A DNA stretch of 64,000 nucleotides from VFBF01 sp964530695 (GCA_964530695.1 CAZGYQ010000004.1:1-64000); one strand, 5' to 3'. Positions 1 through 8,554 are shown, numbered from the stretch's first letter. Program-made: numbers and translations. The notes: generated by a model from the letters alone, not told the origin.

Positions 1-550
1 TCTCAGGCAGAAATTCCACTTAGCCCCGTGTCCAGATTTCCCGAGCCACCTCTAAGGAACCTGTGGATATCATGTGGGCGGGGCAGTCTTGCTTCCAAAG
101 CGCTTCCACCCGCGGAAGGCCTCGAAAACGCCGTTCACCCTCCTAACAAGGGCAGCGCCGGCATTGCGCTGTCCGCCTGCCCGGATCGACGACGGAGGCC
201 GCCGCCGCGTCTCGAAGAGATCGACCTAATACGGGGCATTCGCCAAATACTCGATGCGCGCCAACCGATTTACGGTTCTCAAGGCCTCACGAAACCCGCC
301 GGACTGGCGTCAAAAGTCCCAGATGACACACCGATCAGGAGAGAATTTCTTCAGTTCAACCAGGCCGAGAAGCGGGAAAAAACCCTGCAATAACGCGATC
401 AAGGACCCGGCGTAGCCACTGGCGCGGGGGGGCGAAGGGGGCTATACGGGGTTCATGGCGGTTGGCGCTTCAAGCGACTTTCGCCCTCGCCAAATCGTTC
501 TGAGCGCTCGGCGATCCGGGCGCTCTATTTGTTTCAGAGGACGCGCGCGC
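1..550. other. Leading stretch with no recognisable gene
   Basis: I see no convincing gene here. A frame open on the plus strand from 28 to 393 encodes a proline- and arginine-rich sequence with no domain, no ribosome binding site and poor codon usage, so I treat it as chance. There is no tmRNA, RNase P, SRP or tRNA signature that I can recognise. The last ~150 bases are G-rich and lead into the trcR start; they probably hold its promoter, but no -35/-10 pair stands out. A small RNA cannot be excluded by reading alone. Confidence 0.5.
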
Positions 551-1189
551 ATGTCCACTACTGTCCTTATGCCGAAGGCCACCGCCGTCTGGCTCATCGA
601 GGAGACCGCCCTCTCCTTTGACCAGATCGCGGCGTTCTGTGAATTGCATCCGCTTGAAGTCGCGGGCATCGCGAACGAGGAAGTCGCCAAGGGCATCCGC
701 GGCGTCGATCCGATTGCGGCCGGGTTCCTGTCACGCGAGGAAATCGCGAAGGGTGAAGCGGACGCAAGCTACCGCCTGCACGCCGCGGAACAGAAGAAGA
801 TCGAGCTGCCGGAGCGCAAGCGGAAGGGCGCGCGCTACATCCCGACGATCCGCCGCGGTGACCGCCCCGACGCCATCGCCTGGTTTCTCCGCAATCACCC
901 GGAAGTCTCCGACGCGCAGGTCGTGAAGCTGATCGGCACCACGAAGTCCACCATCGAGCAGGTGCGCACGCGCTCGCACTGGAACGCGACAAACATCAAG
1001 CCTGTCGACCCCGTGTCGCTCGGCCTGTGCTCGCAGATCGAGCTGGATGATGTCGTGCGCAAGGCGGCGGAGGCGAAAGCCAAGGACGATCTGAAGCGCA
1101 AGCGCGCCGACGATGGCCCGGGTCTCAAGCCGGCGACTGAATCGGTCGACCCCGAAACGTACCAGCGGCGCGACCAGGAAGACGTTTGA
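551..1189 (+). CDS. trcR: Cell-cycle transcriptional regulator TrcR (DUF1013)
   Basis: This is a 212-residue DUF1013 protein. The family is nearly confined to Alphaproteobacteria, and its members are described as cell-cycle transcriptional regulators that associate with RNA polymerase. The sequence shows the family hallmarks: an N-terminal stretch MSTTVLMPKATAVWLIEETA, the segment 'CELHPLEVAGIANEEVAKGI', then a central 'GDRPDAIAWFLRNHPEVSDAQV' region followed by a helix-turn-helix-like 'KLIGTTKSTIEQVRTRSHWN'. The C-terminal ~40 residues are charged and probably disordered. The frame is open from 455, but the family start matches ATG 551, which follows an AGAGGA element about ten bases upstream. 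The gene stands alone. Confidence 0.9.
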   Translation: MSTTVLMPKATAVWLIEETALSFDQIAAFCELHPLEVAGIANEEVAKGIRGVDPIAAGFLSREEIAKGEADASYRLHAAEQKKIELPERKRKGARYIPTIRRGDRPDAIAWFLRNHPEVSDAQVVKLIGTTKSTIEQVRTRSHWNATNIKPVDPVSLGLCSQIELDDVVRKAAEAKAKDDLKRKRADDGPGLKPATESVDPETYQRRDQEDV

Positions 1190-1353
1190 ACCCGTCACGC
1201 CAACGCCCGCGCACGCCTTGGTTCTGCGCGCGAAGGCATGAGCCTTGAGGACGCTTCGAGCCACTTGATCGCCTCCGCGCCGAAGCGGCGCGCGCGCATA
1301 TGCGAGCGCTGCCCTGAACGGACGGCCGTCGACACATTTGCTCGATGGGGAGG

Positions 1354-1533
1354 TTAGTGGCGCGCGTCGCGTCGCCGGAGACTGTCGAGTTCTTCTTTGA
1401 GCTTCAGTTTCACGCGCTTCAGTTCGGAAATCTGGGTCCAGTCGATCGAGGGATGCTTCTTGGCGTCTTCGATGCGAGCTTCAAGATCCCGGTGTTTGGA
1501 ATCAAGCTCGCGCAGCCGCGATTCGATGGCCAT
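1354..1533 (-). CDS. DUF465 (YdcH-like) small coiled-coil protein
   Basis: A 59-residue, highly charged, almost entirely helical protein starting MAIESRLRELDSKHRDLEAR and ending DSLRRRDARH. The heptad-like pattern of Leu/Ile with Arg, Lys and Glu and the 'ISELKRVKLKLKEEL' segment fit DUF465, a widespread family of unknown function in Alphaproteobacteria. I chose ATG 1533 because DUF465 proteins normally begin a few residues before this 'RLREL' helix and are 55-75 residues long; upstream sequence in frame does not resemble a protein. It is divergent from a second DUF465 gene at 1715. Confidence 0.85.
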   Translation of the reverse strand: MAIESRLRELDSKHRDLEARIEDAKKHPSIDWTQISELKRVKLKLKEELDSLRRRDARH

Positions 1534-1580
1534 ATTTCGCCTCCTATGCTGGCCCGCAGATGCAACCACTGAAGCCGACG

Positions 1581-1620
1581 ATTGTCCGATCACAACTTGT
1601 TGCAATCGACCGCGGACAAT
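1581..1620. promoter_or_regulatory. Inverted repeat between the divergent DUF465 genes
   Basis: ATTGTCCG at 1581-1588 is matched by its exact reverse complement CGGACAAT at 1613-1620, with a smaller dyad CAAC-TT-GTTG at 1593-1602 inside. This lies in the ~180-base gap shared by two divergently transcribed DUF465 genes, where an operator for co-regulation would be expected. The gap is less GC-rich than its surroundings. The functional call is inference only. Confidence 0.3.
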
Positions 1621-1714
1621 GGAAATGGTGAATTTCTGTGCATCGAGACCCAGCTTTACACGCGCGAAGGCGCATGTCTTAGCTGCGCGTCGGCCATTAG
1701 GAGCGCGGAGCCTC

Positions 1715-1942
1715 ATGGGGGCCGACAGCGGCTTTGACGACAGCGAAGAGACGCGGGCGCTCAAGCGCCGGCTCGAAGAGCTGCGCGAAAAGCATAGAAC
1801 TCTGGACGAAGACATCGGCGCCCTGCTCGCGGGCGGGGTTGTCGATGCGTTGCAGATCGCGCGCCTGAAGAAGGAAAAGCTCGCCCTCAAGGACCAGATG
1901 GCCTGGATCGAGGACCAGCTGATGCCGGACATCATCGCCTGA
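1715..1942 (+). CDS. DUF465 (YdcH-like) small coiled-coil protein
   Basis: A 75-residue charged helical protein. Residues 11-70 carry the DUF465 pattern: 'ALKRRLEELREKHRTLDEDI', a short turn with Gly-Gly, then 'ALQIARLKKEKLALKDQMAWI', ending PDIIA. ATG 1715 follows TAGGAGCGCGGAG, a good ribosome binding region. It is a divergent partner of the 59-residue DUF465 gene at 1354-1533; the two share the architecture (two helices joined by a turn) but are clearly different in sequence. Function unknown; family members are usually annotated only by domain. Confidence 0.85.
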   Translation: MGADSGFDDSEETRALKRRLEELREKHRTLDEDIGALLAGGVVDALQIARLKKEKLALKDQMAWIEDQLMPDIIA

Positions 1943-2038
1943 GGCGGGAGTCCGGAGGCGGCGGCTTGCGTGTGGACGCTTGCCCCTGCGGACGCCATGG
2001 CTATTGTCCGCCCTCCCCATCACCCGTGAGCCCTGCCC

Positions 2039-3013
2039 TTGACCCAGTATCTGGACTTCGAAAAACCGATCAAACTGATCGAGGAACAGATCGACCAGCT
2101 CAGCGCCAACGCTGAGTCTGCAGGCGCTGCGGCCATGAGCCTTCAGCTCACCCGCCTCAAGCAGAACGCCGAACGCCTGCTCGTCGAGATCTACTCAAAG
2201 CTCGACCCCTGGCAGAAGACGCAGGTCGCGCGGCACCAGGAACGCCCACATTTCAAGGACTACATCGCCGCGCTGGTGACCGACTTTATCGAACTGTCCG
2301 GCGACCGGAAATACGCGGAAGACGCCGCCGTCGTCGGCGGTCTCGGGCGGTTCCTCGGGCGACCGTGCGTCATCATGGGCCACGAAAAGGGCCGCACGAC
2401 AGCCGAGCGCCTGAAGCACAATTTCGGCATGGCGAGGCCCGAAGGCTATCGCAAGGCCATCCGCCTGATGGACATGGCCGAACGCTTCGGTCTGCCAGTA
2501 GTGTCGCTGGTCGATACCGCAGGCGCCTATCCGGGCCTTGGCGCGGAGGAGCGCGGCGGCGCGGAAGCGATTGCGCGCTCGACTGAGCGCTGCCTCAGCC
2601 TCGGCGTGCCGATGATTTCGGTGATCGTGGGTGAAGGCGGATCGGGCGGCGCCATAGCGATCGCCGCCGCCAACACCGTGCTGATGCTTGAGCACGCGGT
2701 CTATTCCGTCATCAGCCCGGAATCCGGGGCATCGATCCTGTTTCGCGATGCGGGCCGCGCGAAAGATGTCGCTCTCGCGATGAAGATCACCGCCGACAGC
2801 TGCCTCGACTTCAAGATCATCGACGGGATCATCAAGGAGCCGGTGGGCGGCGCGCACAGGGCGCCTGAACAGGCTGTCGCCGGTGTCGGGGCCGCCGTGG
2901 CCAAGGCGCTCGACGACCTTGAAGGCATGGATGGCGACGCACTGCGCCGCCAGCGCCGCCAGCGGTTCATGGCCATCGGCCGCATCGCCGAGACTGGCGC
3001 GCCGGCGCGGTAG
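2039..3013 (+). CDS. accA: Acetyl-CoA carboxylase carboxyltransferase subunit alpha
   Basis: A 324-residue protein of normal length for AccA, which with AccD transfers the carboxyl group from biotin carboxyl-carrier protein to acetyl-CoA and so makes malonyl-CoA for fatty acid synthesis in the cytosol. The N-terminus 'YLDFEKPIKLIEEQIDQL' is the typical AccA start. The carboxyltransferase core includes 'GRPCVIMGHEKGRTTAERLKHNFGMARPEGYRKA', 'DTAGAYPGLGAEERGGAEAIA', 'GEGGSGGAIAIAAAN' and 'SVISPESGASILFRD'. The start is TTG at 2039, chosen from the family N-terminus; a GTGAG element lies just upstream. No accD is visible nearby. Confidence 0.95.
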   Translation: MTQYLDFEKPIKLIEEQIDQLSANAESAGAAAMSLQLTRLKQNAERLLVEIYSKLDPWQKTQVARHQERPHFKDYIAALVTDFIELSGDRKYAEDAAVVGGLGRFLGRPCVIMGHEKGRTTAERLKHNFGMARPEGYRKAIRLMDMAERFGLPVVSLVDTAGAYPGLGAEERGGAEAIARSTERCLSLGVPMISVIVGEGGSGGAIAIAAANTVLMLEHAVYSVISPESGASILFRDAGRAKDVALAMKITADSCLDFKIIDGIIKEPVGGAHRAPEQAVAGVGAAVAKALDDLEGMDGDALRRQRRQRFMAIGRIAETGAPAR

Positions 3014-3112
3014 CGGTGTGAGAGGACGCAACCACGGGTGCTTTCGCGTTGCAGGCGTCACAAGCCGCCACTAGGTTCGCGCACCGTCCCTCTGGTCAAT
3101 TCAGGTGCCGCC

Positions 3113-4021
3113 ATGCGCGTTCACATGCTTGCGTTGCTTTCTGCACTGGCGCTCTGCGCCTGCGGCCCTGCGGCCGAAAACACTCCAGCGCCGTCAACGC
3201 AGACAGCGCCTCCCGCCGAAGCGCCTTCCCAAGCAGAACCTGCTCCTTCGCCGGCGCCCGAGGAAGGCGCGCTCCCCGAGCCCACGCTGGACGCGCCAGC
3301 CGCCGAGGCCCCCTCAACCGAAGCCGCGAAGCCGCCGGCCGCCGACAACAACGCCGCGCCGGTGCAGACCCGCAGTCTGCGCGTCGTCGCCACGCCCGTG
3401 ATTGTCGAGATCAACCGAGACCAGGCGCGCACCGCGGCCAACGGCGGTTCCTCGGTCGTGCTGTTCACGCCCGGCGCGGCGAACACCTACCGCAACACGG
3501 TCACCTGCCTCAACGTCTGGAACCTGATGGACACCGCGACGACGCAGGAAGTACGCGTCGGTCTGCGCAAGGCCGGAGATGGGGTCGTCGAAGCGTTGCG
3601 TCCACTTTACTGGATGAACCAGACGCCGACGACGGCGGCGGAACCGAGCTGTTCTGACCGCCTCGCGCGCTACGACTACACACGCGCGAAAACCATCAAG
3701 GACAAGTACGGCCTGAACGGCGCCGGCCCCTATTTCCTGGTGGCGCGCGGCGACGAAAAGATGGCCGCGCTGATCGATCTCTCCGGACGCACCGATCGCG
3801 AGGTCGCAGACCTCGTGCGGTATTTCCGGGATGGCTTTGCGTTCCAGAACGACATCTGGGATCCGACACGCGCCGATCCGACAAAGAAGCGTGAATCGCT
3901 CACCGCCTTCTTCGGAGGACGGTTCCGCGAAAACCTGGTGGCGGCGCTTGGCTTCATCTCCGCGCCAACCGCGCGCGCGGGTTGCCGCCTCGGCGATCTC
4001 AGGGACGCGCCGTGCACCTGA
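3113..4021 (+). CDS. Putative secreted lipoprotein, paralogue of the next gene
   Basis: 302 residues, not recognised as a named family. Residues 1-17 form a signal with a plausible lipobox (LCAC, lipidation at C17), followed by a Pro/Ala/Glu-rich linker to about residue 85. The folded part (~90-302) aligns along its whole length with the C-terminal 215 residues of the protein at 4088. Shared blocks include 'INR..R..NGG', 'RVG.R...DG...ALRP.YW', 'CSDRLARYDYTRAKTIKDK', 'YFRDGF' and a terminal 'LGDL.D'. Four cysteines (C132, C180, C291, C301) are conserved in both and could form two disulphides in the periplasm. ATG 3113 gives the signal peptide. Function unknown. Confidence 0.8.
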   Translation: MRVHMLALLSALALCACGPAAENTPAPSTQTAPPAEAPSQAEPAPSPAPEEGALPEPTLDAPAAEAPSTEAAKPPAADNNAAPVQTRSLRVVATPVIVEINRDQARTAANGGSSVVLFTPGAANTYRNTVTCLNVWNLMDTATTQEVRVGLRKAGDGVVEALRPLYWMNQTPTTAAEPSCSDRLARYDYTRAKTIKDKYGLNGAGPYFLVARGDEKMAALIDLSGRTDREVADLVRYFRDGFAFQNDIWDPTRADPTKKRESLTAFFGGRFRENLVAALGFISAPTARAGCRLGDLRDAPCT

Positions 4022-4087
4022 ACAAGCCCCAAAAATGGCGGCTTTGACCTTGAAGACCCGATCGCGTGGGACCGGAGGAACCGTGGA

Positions 4088-5218
4088 ATGATGATGCGCA
4101 ATTCGTTCTTTGCGGTCGCAATTCTCTGCATGGGCATGATGGGCGCAGCGGTTCCCTCGCGCGCCGATGACCGTGCGGCGACATCGGCGGGGCTTACGGC
4201 GGACGAGCGGGCCCTCTACGCAGACGCGGCCAGGCAAGCGGGCGTCAACGCGCCCAACGATGAGGACCGCCCGTGGTCGATCAACGGCCGAAGCGGCATG
4301 GCGCGGTTTTCAGAGGCGGACGCAGATCAGTGCCGGAGCTTTTTCCTGCGGCAACTAGCGCCCGAGGTGCGGCCGCCCGTGACCGGAAAGCTCTGCGCAG
4401 GCGCAGGCGTCGTGGTGTCCGATATCCGCCCGGCTGCGACGGCCGGGCCGACCGGCGAACCTCGCGGCGCAACTACTGGATCTGGCGGCGGCAGTCGCGG
4501 AATAGTGGCCCCCCCGCGCCGGCCGGCGCCGCCGCCCGCGCCGCCTGCGACGTCAAGCGGCCCGCAGATCAACATCAAACCTGTGGTCGTGCAGATCAAT
4601 CGGCAGACACGCCGCGAGAACCAGAATGGCGGCCACGCGGCGGTCCTATTGCGCGACACGACAGCGTCGCGCCCGCGCAACGCCGCGACCTGCGAGTCGC
4701 TGCTGCGCCATTTTGATGACGCGCCGATATCGGAAATCCGCGTCGGCGTGCGGCGGGAGGCGGATGGCTCGATCTCAGCGCTGCGCCCGATCTACTGGCC
4801 CGTGGACGAACGGGTGACGGTGGTCGGCGACCGCTGCGCGCAACGGCTGCAGCGGTACGACTACGCGCGCGCGACCACGATCCGCGACAAGCTGCGGCTC
4901 ACTGGCGAGGGCCCGTATCTTGTCGTCACCCGCAGCGACGAACGGCAGGCCGCGGTGGTCGATCTCTCGCGCCTGTCCACCGCAGAGATCGACAAGGCCG
5001 TGATCTACTTCCGCGACGGCTTCAGCCAGCGCGGCAACGTCTGGAATCCGCAGGACTTCACGCCGCAACAGCGGGAACGATCGCTTGTCGCGACGTTTGG
5101 CGCCAATTTCCCGAGAGTTTTGCTGGCGGCGGTCGGCTTCTACTCGGCGGCGGCGGCGAACGCTGGCGCCGCCGCGAGTTCGTGCCTAGGCGATCTCAGC
5201 GACACCCGGCGCTGCTGA
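4088..5218 (+). CDS. Secreted protein of unknown function, paralogue of the preceding gene
   Basis: 376 residues with a cleavable signal (MMMRNSFFAVAILCMGMMGA, cleavage near SRA-DD). Residues 27-110 form an extra N-terminal segment with its own cysteine pair (C82, C103), then a Gly/Pro-rich linker (~115-158). Residues ~160-376 repeat the domain of the gene at 3113, keeping C202, C250, C366 and C376. The two genes are 66 bases apart on the same strand and arose by tandem duplication followed by clear divergence. Nothing in the sequence points to an enzyme: there is no conserved Ser/His/Asp triad. A binding or envelope-structure role is possible but unproven. Confidence 0.8.
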   Translation: MMMRNSFFAVAILCMGMMGAAVPSRADDRAATSAGLTADERALYADAARQAGVNAPNDEDRPWSINGRSGMARFSEADADQCRSFFLRQLAPEVRPPVTGKLCAGAGVVVSDIRPAATAGPTGEPRGATTGSGGGSRGIVAPPRRPAPPPAPPATSSGPQINIKPVVVQINRQTRRENQNGGHAAVLLRDTTASRPRNAATCESLLRHFDDAPISEIRVGVRREADGSISALRPIYWPVDERVTVVGDRCAQRLQRYDYARATTIRDKLRLTGEGPYLVVTRSDERQAAVVDLSRLSTAEIDKAVIYFRDGFSQRGNVWNPQDFTPQQRERSLVATFGANFPRVLLAAVGFYSAAAANAGAAASSCLGDLSDTRRC

Positions 5219-5224
5219 GGCGGC

Positions 5225-5392
5225 TCACGGCGTTGCGCCATTGAAACCGTCATTGACAGCCAGGAAGAAGGACTCGATTGTCAGTCCCATGCTGCCCAGG
5301 GCGCTGATGATCAGGGTCGCGACGAGCGACGCGATCATGGCGTATTCGATAGCGGTTCCACCCTCGCGGGCACGCAGGAAACGCTGGATCAT
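5225..5392 (-). CDS. Flp family type IVb pilin
   Basis: A 55-residue reading frame that is easily missed for its size: MIQRFLRAREGGTAIEYAMI..., with a basic N-terminus, a type IVb prepilin processing region ending G-G-T-A-I-E-Y and a following hydrophobic helix (residues 14-45). The mature N-terminus with Glu at +5 after G-T-A-I is the Flp/PilA signature. The ATG overlaps the TGA of mutT by the four bases ATGA, so it is probably translated by coupling. No cpa/tad assembly genes occur in the window, so this is either a second, orphan pilin or the subunit for a Tad system encoded elsewhere. Confidence 0.85.
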   Translation of the reverse strand: MIQRFLRAREGGTAIEYAMIASLVATLIISALGSMGLTIESFFLAVNDGFNGATP

Positions 5393-5820
5393 GAGAAGAC
5401 CCCCTGGCGCTGGAGAAGCGCGACGAGTGGAAGGTCCGCCGGCGGCATCTGATAGCCGGAAAGTTCAGCCGGGCTGACCCACGCGAGCGCCTGCGCCTCA
5501 ACGGCGCGCGGCGTTCCCGCCCATTCCCGTACGAGATACAGCGGCATGAGGAGGTGAAAATCGGCATAGGCATGCGATGCAAACGTAAACGGCGCCATCG
5601 CTTCCCTCTCGACCTGCACGCCCAGTTCCTCCTTGAGTTCGCGCGCGAGCGCGGCCTCCGGCCCCTCGCCCGGCTCGACCTTGCCGCCAGGAAATTCCCA
5701 GAGACCGCCGAGCGTCTTGTCAGCCGGCCGCTGCGCAATGAGCACGCGACCCCGCCCATCCAGGAGCGCGGCCGCAACCACCAGCAGGAGCCTGCGCGAA
5801 GAGTTATCGACGATCGGCAT
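5389..5820 (-). CDS. mutT: 8-oxo-dGTP diphosphatase (Nudix hydrolase)
   Basis: 143 residues, the usual size of MutT, which hydrolyses oxidised guanine nucleotides. The Nudix box G-x5-E-x7-R-E-x2-E-E is present as 'GGKVEPGEGPEAALARELKEEL' (residues ~45-66, here cited only by its key Gly, Glu, Arg-Glu and Glu-Glu positions). The preceding 'RPADKTLGGLWEFPGG' is typical of the MutT branch rather than other Nudix enzymes. It lies third in a leftward operon after ppiC and argJ, 57 bases from argJ, and its stop overlaps the flp pilin start. Confidence 0.92.
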   Translation of the reverse strand: MPIVDNSSRRLLLVVAAALLDGRGRVLIAQRPADKTLGGLWEFPGGKVEPGEGPEAALARELKEELGVQVEREAMAPFTFASHAYADFHLLMPLYLVREWAGTPRAVEAQALAWVSPAELSGYQMPPADLPLVALLQRQGVFS

Positions 5821-5877
5821 TAAGGTCTGGTTCGCCGGAATGGTTCACGACGATTAACGCTGGGGCGCCGGCGCGCC

Positions 5878-7134
5878 TCAACTGCGGTAATCACCGTTGA
5901 TCTCGATGTAGCGCTTGGTGAGATCGCAGGTGTGCATCACCGCTTCGCCCTCGCCGACGCCGACATCGACTGTGATCTCGAGTTCGCTTCGCTTCATGTA
6001 GGCGCTCATGGCGCCCTCGTCGTAGGTCTTGGACACTGCGCCGTTCTTGGCCGCCCAGTGCGGTCCGAACTTCACGGAGATCTTTTCGCGCGCGACCGGT
6101 TGGTCGGCGCGCCCGATCGCCATGACGATGCGTCCCCAGTTGGCGTCCTCGCCGGCGATGGCGGTCTTCACCAGCGGACTTTCGCTGATCGTGCGGGCGA
6201 TGACCTTCGCAGAGGCGTCGGACTTTGCGCCCTTCACCTTCACCGCGACGAGTTTCGTTGCGCCCTCGCCATCACGCACAATCTGGATCGCGAGGTCGAC
6301 AAGCACTTTCTTCAGCGCCTTGCGGAAATCGGCGAGACGCGGATCGGCGACGGATTTCACCGGCGCATGCTTCGCCGCGGCCGTGGCGAACAGGAGCACG
6401 CAGTCGTTCGTGGAGCGGTCGCCATCCACGGTGATCGCGTTGAAACTGGCGTCGGTCTCTTCCTTGAGCACCGCCTTGAGCGTTGACGCGCTTATCGCTG
6501 CATCGGTGAACACGAAAGCGAGCATGGTCGCCATATCCGGCGCGATCATGCCGGAGCCCTTGGCGATTCCGCTGATCGATACCTTGACCCCGTCGATCTT
6601 CGCCGTGGCGCCCGAGCCCTTCGGGAAGGTGTCGGTCGTCATGATCGCGCGCGCCGCGGCGGGCCAGTCGACCTTTGTCGGCGACATGTCCGGCAGCGCC
6701 GCTGACACCTTCGCGGCATCGAGAACGACGCCGATCACGCCCGTCGACGCGAGCACGATCGAATCGCCGCTTGCGCCGATCAGTGCGCCCGCGGCCTGCG
6801 CCGTTCGCTTCGCCGCGGCGTCGCCCGCAGCGCCGGTGAAGCTGTTTGCGCAGCCCGCGTTGACGAGAAGTCCGCGCACGGCGCCCGTTCCCTTCAGCAC
6901 CTGCTTGCACCAGTCCGTGGGCGCCGAACCTACGGCGTTGGTCGTGAACACGCCGGCAGCCCGGGTTGCTGGTGGGAAAGCAAAGAGCGCGAGGTCAGGA
7001 CGCGCGTGTTTGTAGAGTCCCGCGCGACCGATGGCGGAAGTGACCCCGGCGATAGCTGGAAGCTCGGGAAACTCGGCCGGGGCGAGCGGTGAGACGGGCG
7101 TCGCCTTTGTGGCGGCAGGTTTCGTTGAGCTCAT
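5878..7134 (-). CDS. argJ: Bifunctional glutamate N-acetyltransferase / amino-acid N-acetyltransferase
   Basis: 418 residues. ArgJ transfers the acetyl group from N-acetylornithine to glutamate (and in bifunctional members also from acetyl-CoA), closing the cyclic arginine pathway in the cytosol. It is an Ntn-type enzyme that cleaves itself into alpha and beta chains; the cleavage site is visible as 'GSGMIAPDMATMLAFVFTDA' with the nucleophile T203. The oxyanion-hole region 'STGVIG' (130-135) and the late motif 'GEDANWGRI' are present. The ATG overlaps the ppiC stop by ATGA, so the two are co-translated. Confidence 0.96.
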   Translation of the reverse strand: MSSTKPAATKATPVSPLAPAEFPELPAIAGVTSAIGRAGLYKHARPDLALFAFPPATRAAGVFTTNAVGSAPTDWCKQVLKGTGAVRGLLVNAGCANSFTGAAGDAAAKRTAQAAGALIGASGDSIVLASTGVIGVVLDAAKVSAALPDMSPTKVDWPAAARAIMTTDTFPKGSGATAKIDGVKVSISGIAKGSGMIAPDMATMLAFVFTDAAISASTLKAVLKEETDASFNAITVDGDRSTNDCVLLFATAAAKHAPVKSVADPRLADFRKALKKVLVDLAIQIVRDGEGATKLVAVKVKGAKSDASAKVIARTISESPLVKTAIAGEDANWGRIVMAIGRADQPVAREKISVKFGPHWAAKNGAVSKTYDEGAMSAYMKRSELEITVDVGVGEGEAVMHTCDLTKRYIEINGDYRS

Positions 7135-8354
7135 GTTTCACGCTCGCCGGGTCCCAACGGGGGCGGCGGGCCGGTCAGGGGCGCGTCCTGTGGCGCAGGA
7201 ACATCAGACTCGGGCGCCACGACTCGCGGCCGCGGTGGCGCCTTGGGTAGTCCGGCGACACCGGTCTTGGGCGCCCCGGCCTTCGGCGCCGCGCTCGCCG
7301 GGGGCATGGCGGTCGGGGGCGTGGCGGTCGGGGGCGGCGCAGCATTCGGCGGCGCCTCCTGTCCGGCCGCCGACGCAACGCCGCCGGGCCCCATGGGCGC
7401 TTGCCCCTCTCGCCGCCGGGATTCGGGGCGAGCGGAGGCCGAGGGCGCCGAGCCGCCCTGGCCGGCGGCGACACGGCCCTCCTCCATGAAGCGCTCGATG
7501 CGGGACTGCGACTTGAGCTTCTCGACAATGCGCCGGGTCTCCTCGAACATCAGCCACTGCTCGATCCGCGGCCGCAGGCTCTCGATGCTGGGCGGTGCTT
7601 CTTCGCGACGCTCCTCGATCTTGATGATGTGCCACCCCTGAGAGGTCTGGATGGGGCCGGCGGTCTGTCCGACCGGCGTGGCGCCCGCCGCCTCGCGCAA
7701 GCCGTCCGGCAACGATTCCGGGAGCTGGAAACCCATGTCGCCACCCTCCGTGGCGGTCGAACGGTCCAGCGAGAGTTCATATGCGAGCGCTTCGAACGCT
7801 TCGCCCGCGTCGAGCCTTCTTTTCGCCGCCGCAGCAGCTTCTTTGCCGCCCAGAACGATCTGCCGGACATGCACCTCACGGCCGTTGCGCAGGAGACGCA
7901 CCTGTTCCCGATACATTCTCTCGACCGCGGATTCGTCCAGCGCGGTATCGCGAATTTGGTCGTTCAGCGCGCCAGCGAGGATCAGTTCGCGCGCGCGCTC
8001 AAGCCTGTGCCTGACGTCGGCGTTGCGGTCGATCTGGCGCTTTTCAGCCTCCATCGCGAAGAGGCGGGTCTCGATCAGGTCTTCCAGGACCTGGAAAAAT
8101 TCGTCCGCCCCGGTGTCGAACTCCTCGCCTTCACGTATGATGCCCCGAACTGTGGCTTCCGCCTCGACATCGCTGATGTAGATCGGTTTGCCGTTGACCG
8201 TGGCGGCCACGATCGGATCGGCCATCGACCCGCCATCTCCCGGGCGGGCCGTACGCGTCCGATCACCGCAGGCGGACAGGCCGGCGACGGCGACAAATCC
8301 GACGACGGCGAGACAGATGGCCAGTGGCCGCCAATACCGCAAGGTGAGGCCCAT
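7131..8354 (-). CDS. Parvulin-type peptidyl-prolyl cis-trans isomerase, lipoprotein
   Basis: 407 residues. An N-terminal signal with lipobox LSAC (C29) predicts anchoring to a membrane in the periplasm. A SurA/PrsA-like N-domain (~45-150) precedes a PpiC rotamase domain (~160-255) with 'REVHVRQIVLG', 'GGDMGFQLPESLPDGL' and 'TSQGWHIIKIEER'. From ~310 the protein is a long Pro/Ala/Gly-rich, probably disordered tail, which is unusual for the family. It is the first gene of the ppiC-argJ-mutT-flp operon and is divergent from secA across a 200-base gap. Exact orthology to SurA or PrsA cannot be fixed from sequence alone. Confidence 0.88.
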   Translation of the reverse strand: MGLTLRYWRPLAICLAVVGFVAVAGLSACGDRTRTARPGDGGSMADPIVAATVNGKPIYISDVEAEATVRGIIREGEEFDTGADEFFQVLEDLIETRLFAMEAEKRQIDRNADVRHRLERARELILAGALNDQIRDTALDESAVERMYREQVRLLRNGREVHVRQIVLGGKEAAAAAKRRLDAGEAFEALAYELSLDRSTATEGGDMGFQLPESLPDGLREAAGATPVGQTAGPIQTSQGWHIIKIEERREEAPPSIESLRPRIEQWLMFEETRRIVEKLKSQSRIERFMEEGRVAAGQGGSAPSASARPESRRREGQAPMGPGGVASAAGQEAPPNAAPPPTATPPTAMPPASAAPKAGAPKTGVAGLPKAPPRPRVVAPESDVPAPQDAPLTGPPPPLGPGERET

Positions 8355-8554
8355 TCGTCTCGCTCTCGACTGTGGATCCAGTTACGTTCGCGACATGGCG
8401 ATGCAGCCGCGCCGGGCGTCTCATTGACACCGCGTAATCGCGTCCTTAAGTCTCGCCGAAGCGCGAGTCGAGCCTCTTTTCGCACGCGCGCCTGTCGGGG
8501 TGCGCCGTCACTTTCCGATCTTTTTCGGGACGCTCCACGGGTAAAATTCGCATC

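Noticed and set aside
28..393. Plus-strand frame of 121 codons at the window start
   Set aside because: No ribosome binding site, no domain and non-coding composition.
1238..1357. 39-codon frame with a C-x2-C motif between trcR and the DUF465 gene
   Set aside because: The upstream GAAGG is too close to the ATG and the third codon positions are not typical of this genome. It also overlaps the DUF465 3' end.
5241..5477. Plus-strand frame of 78 codons
   Set aside because: It lies opposite the Flp pilin and mutT and lacks a ribosome binding site; the minus strand explains the region.
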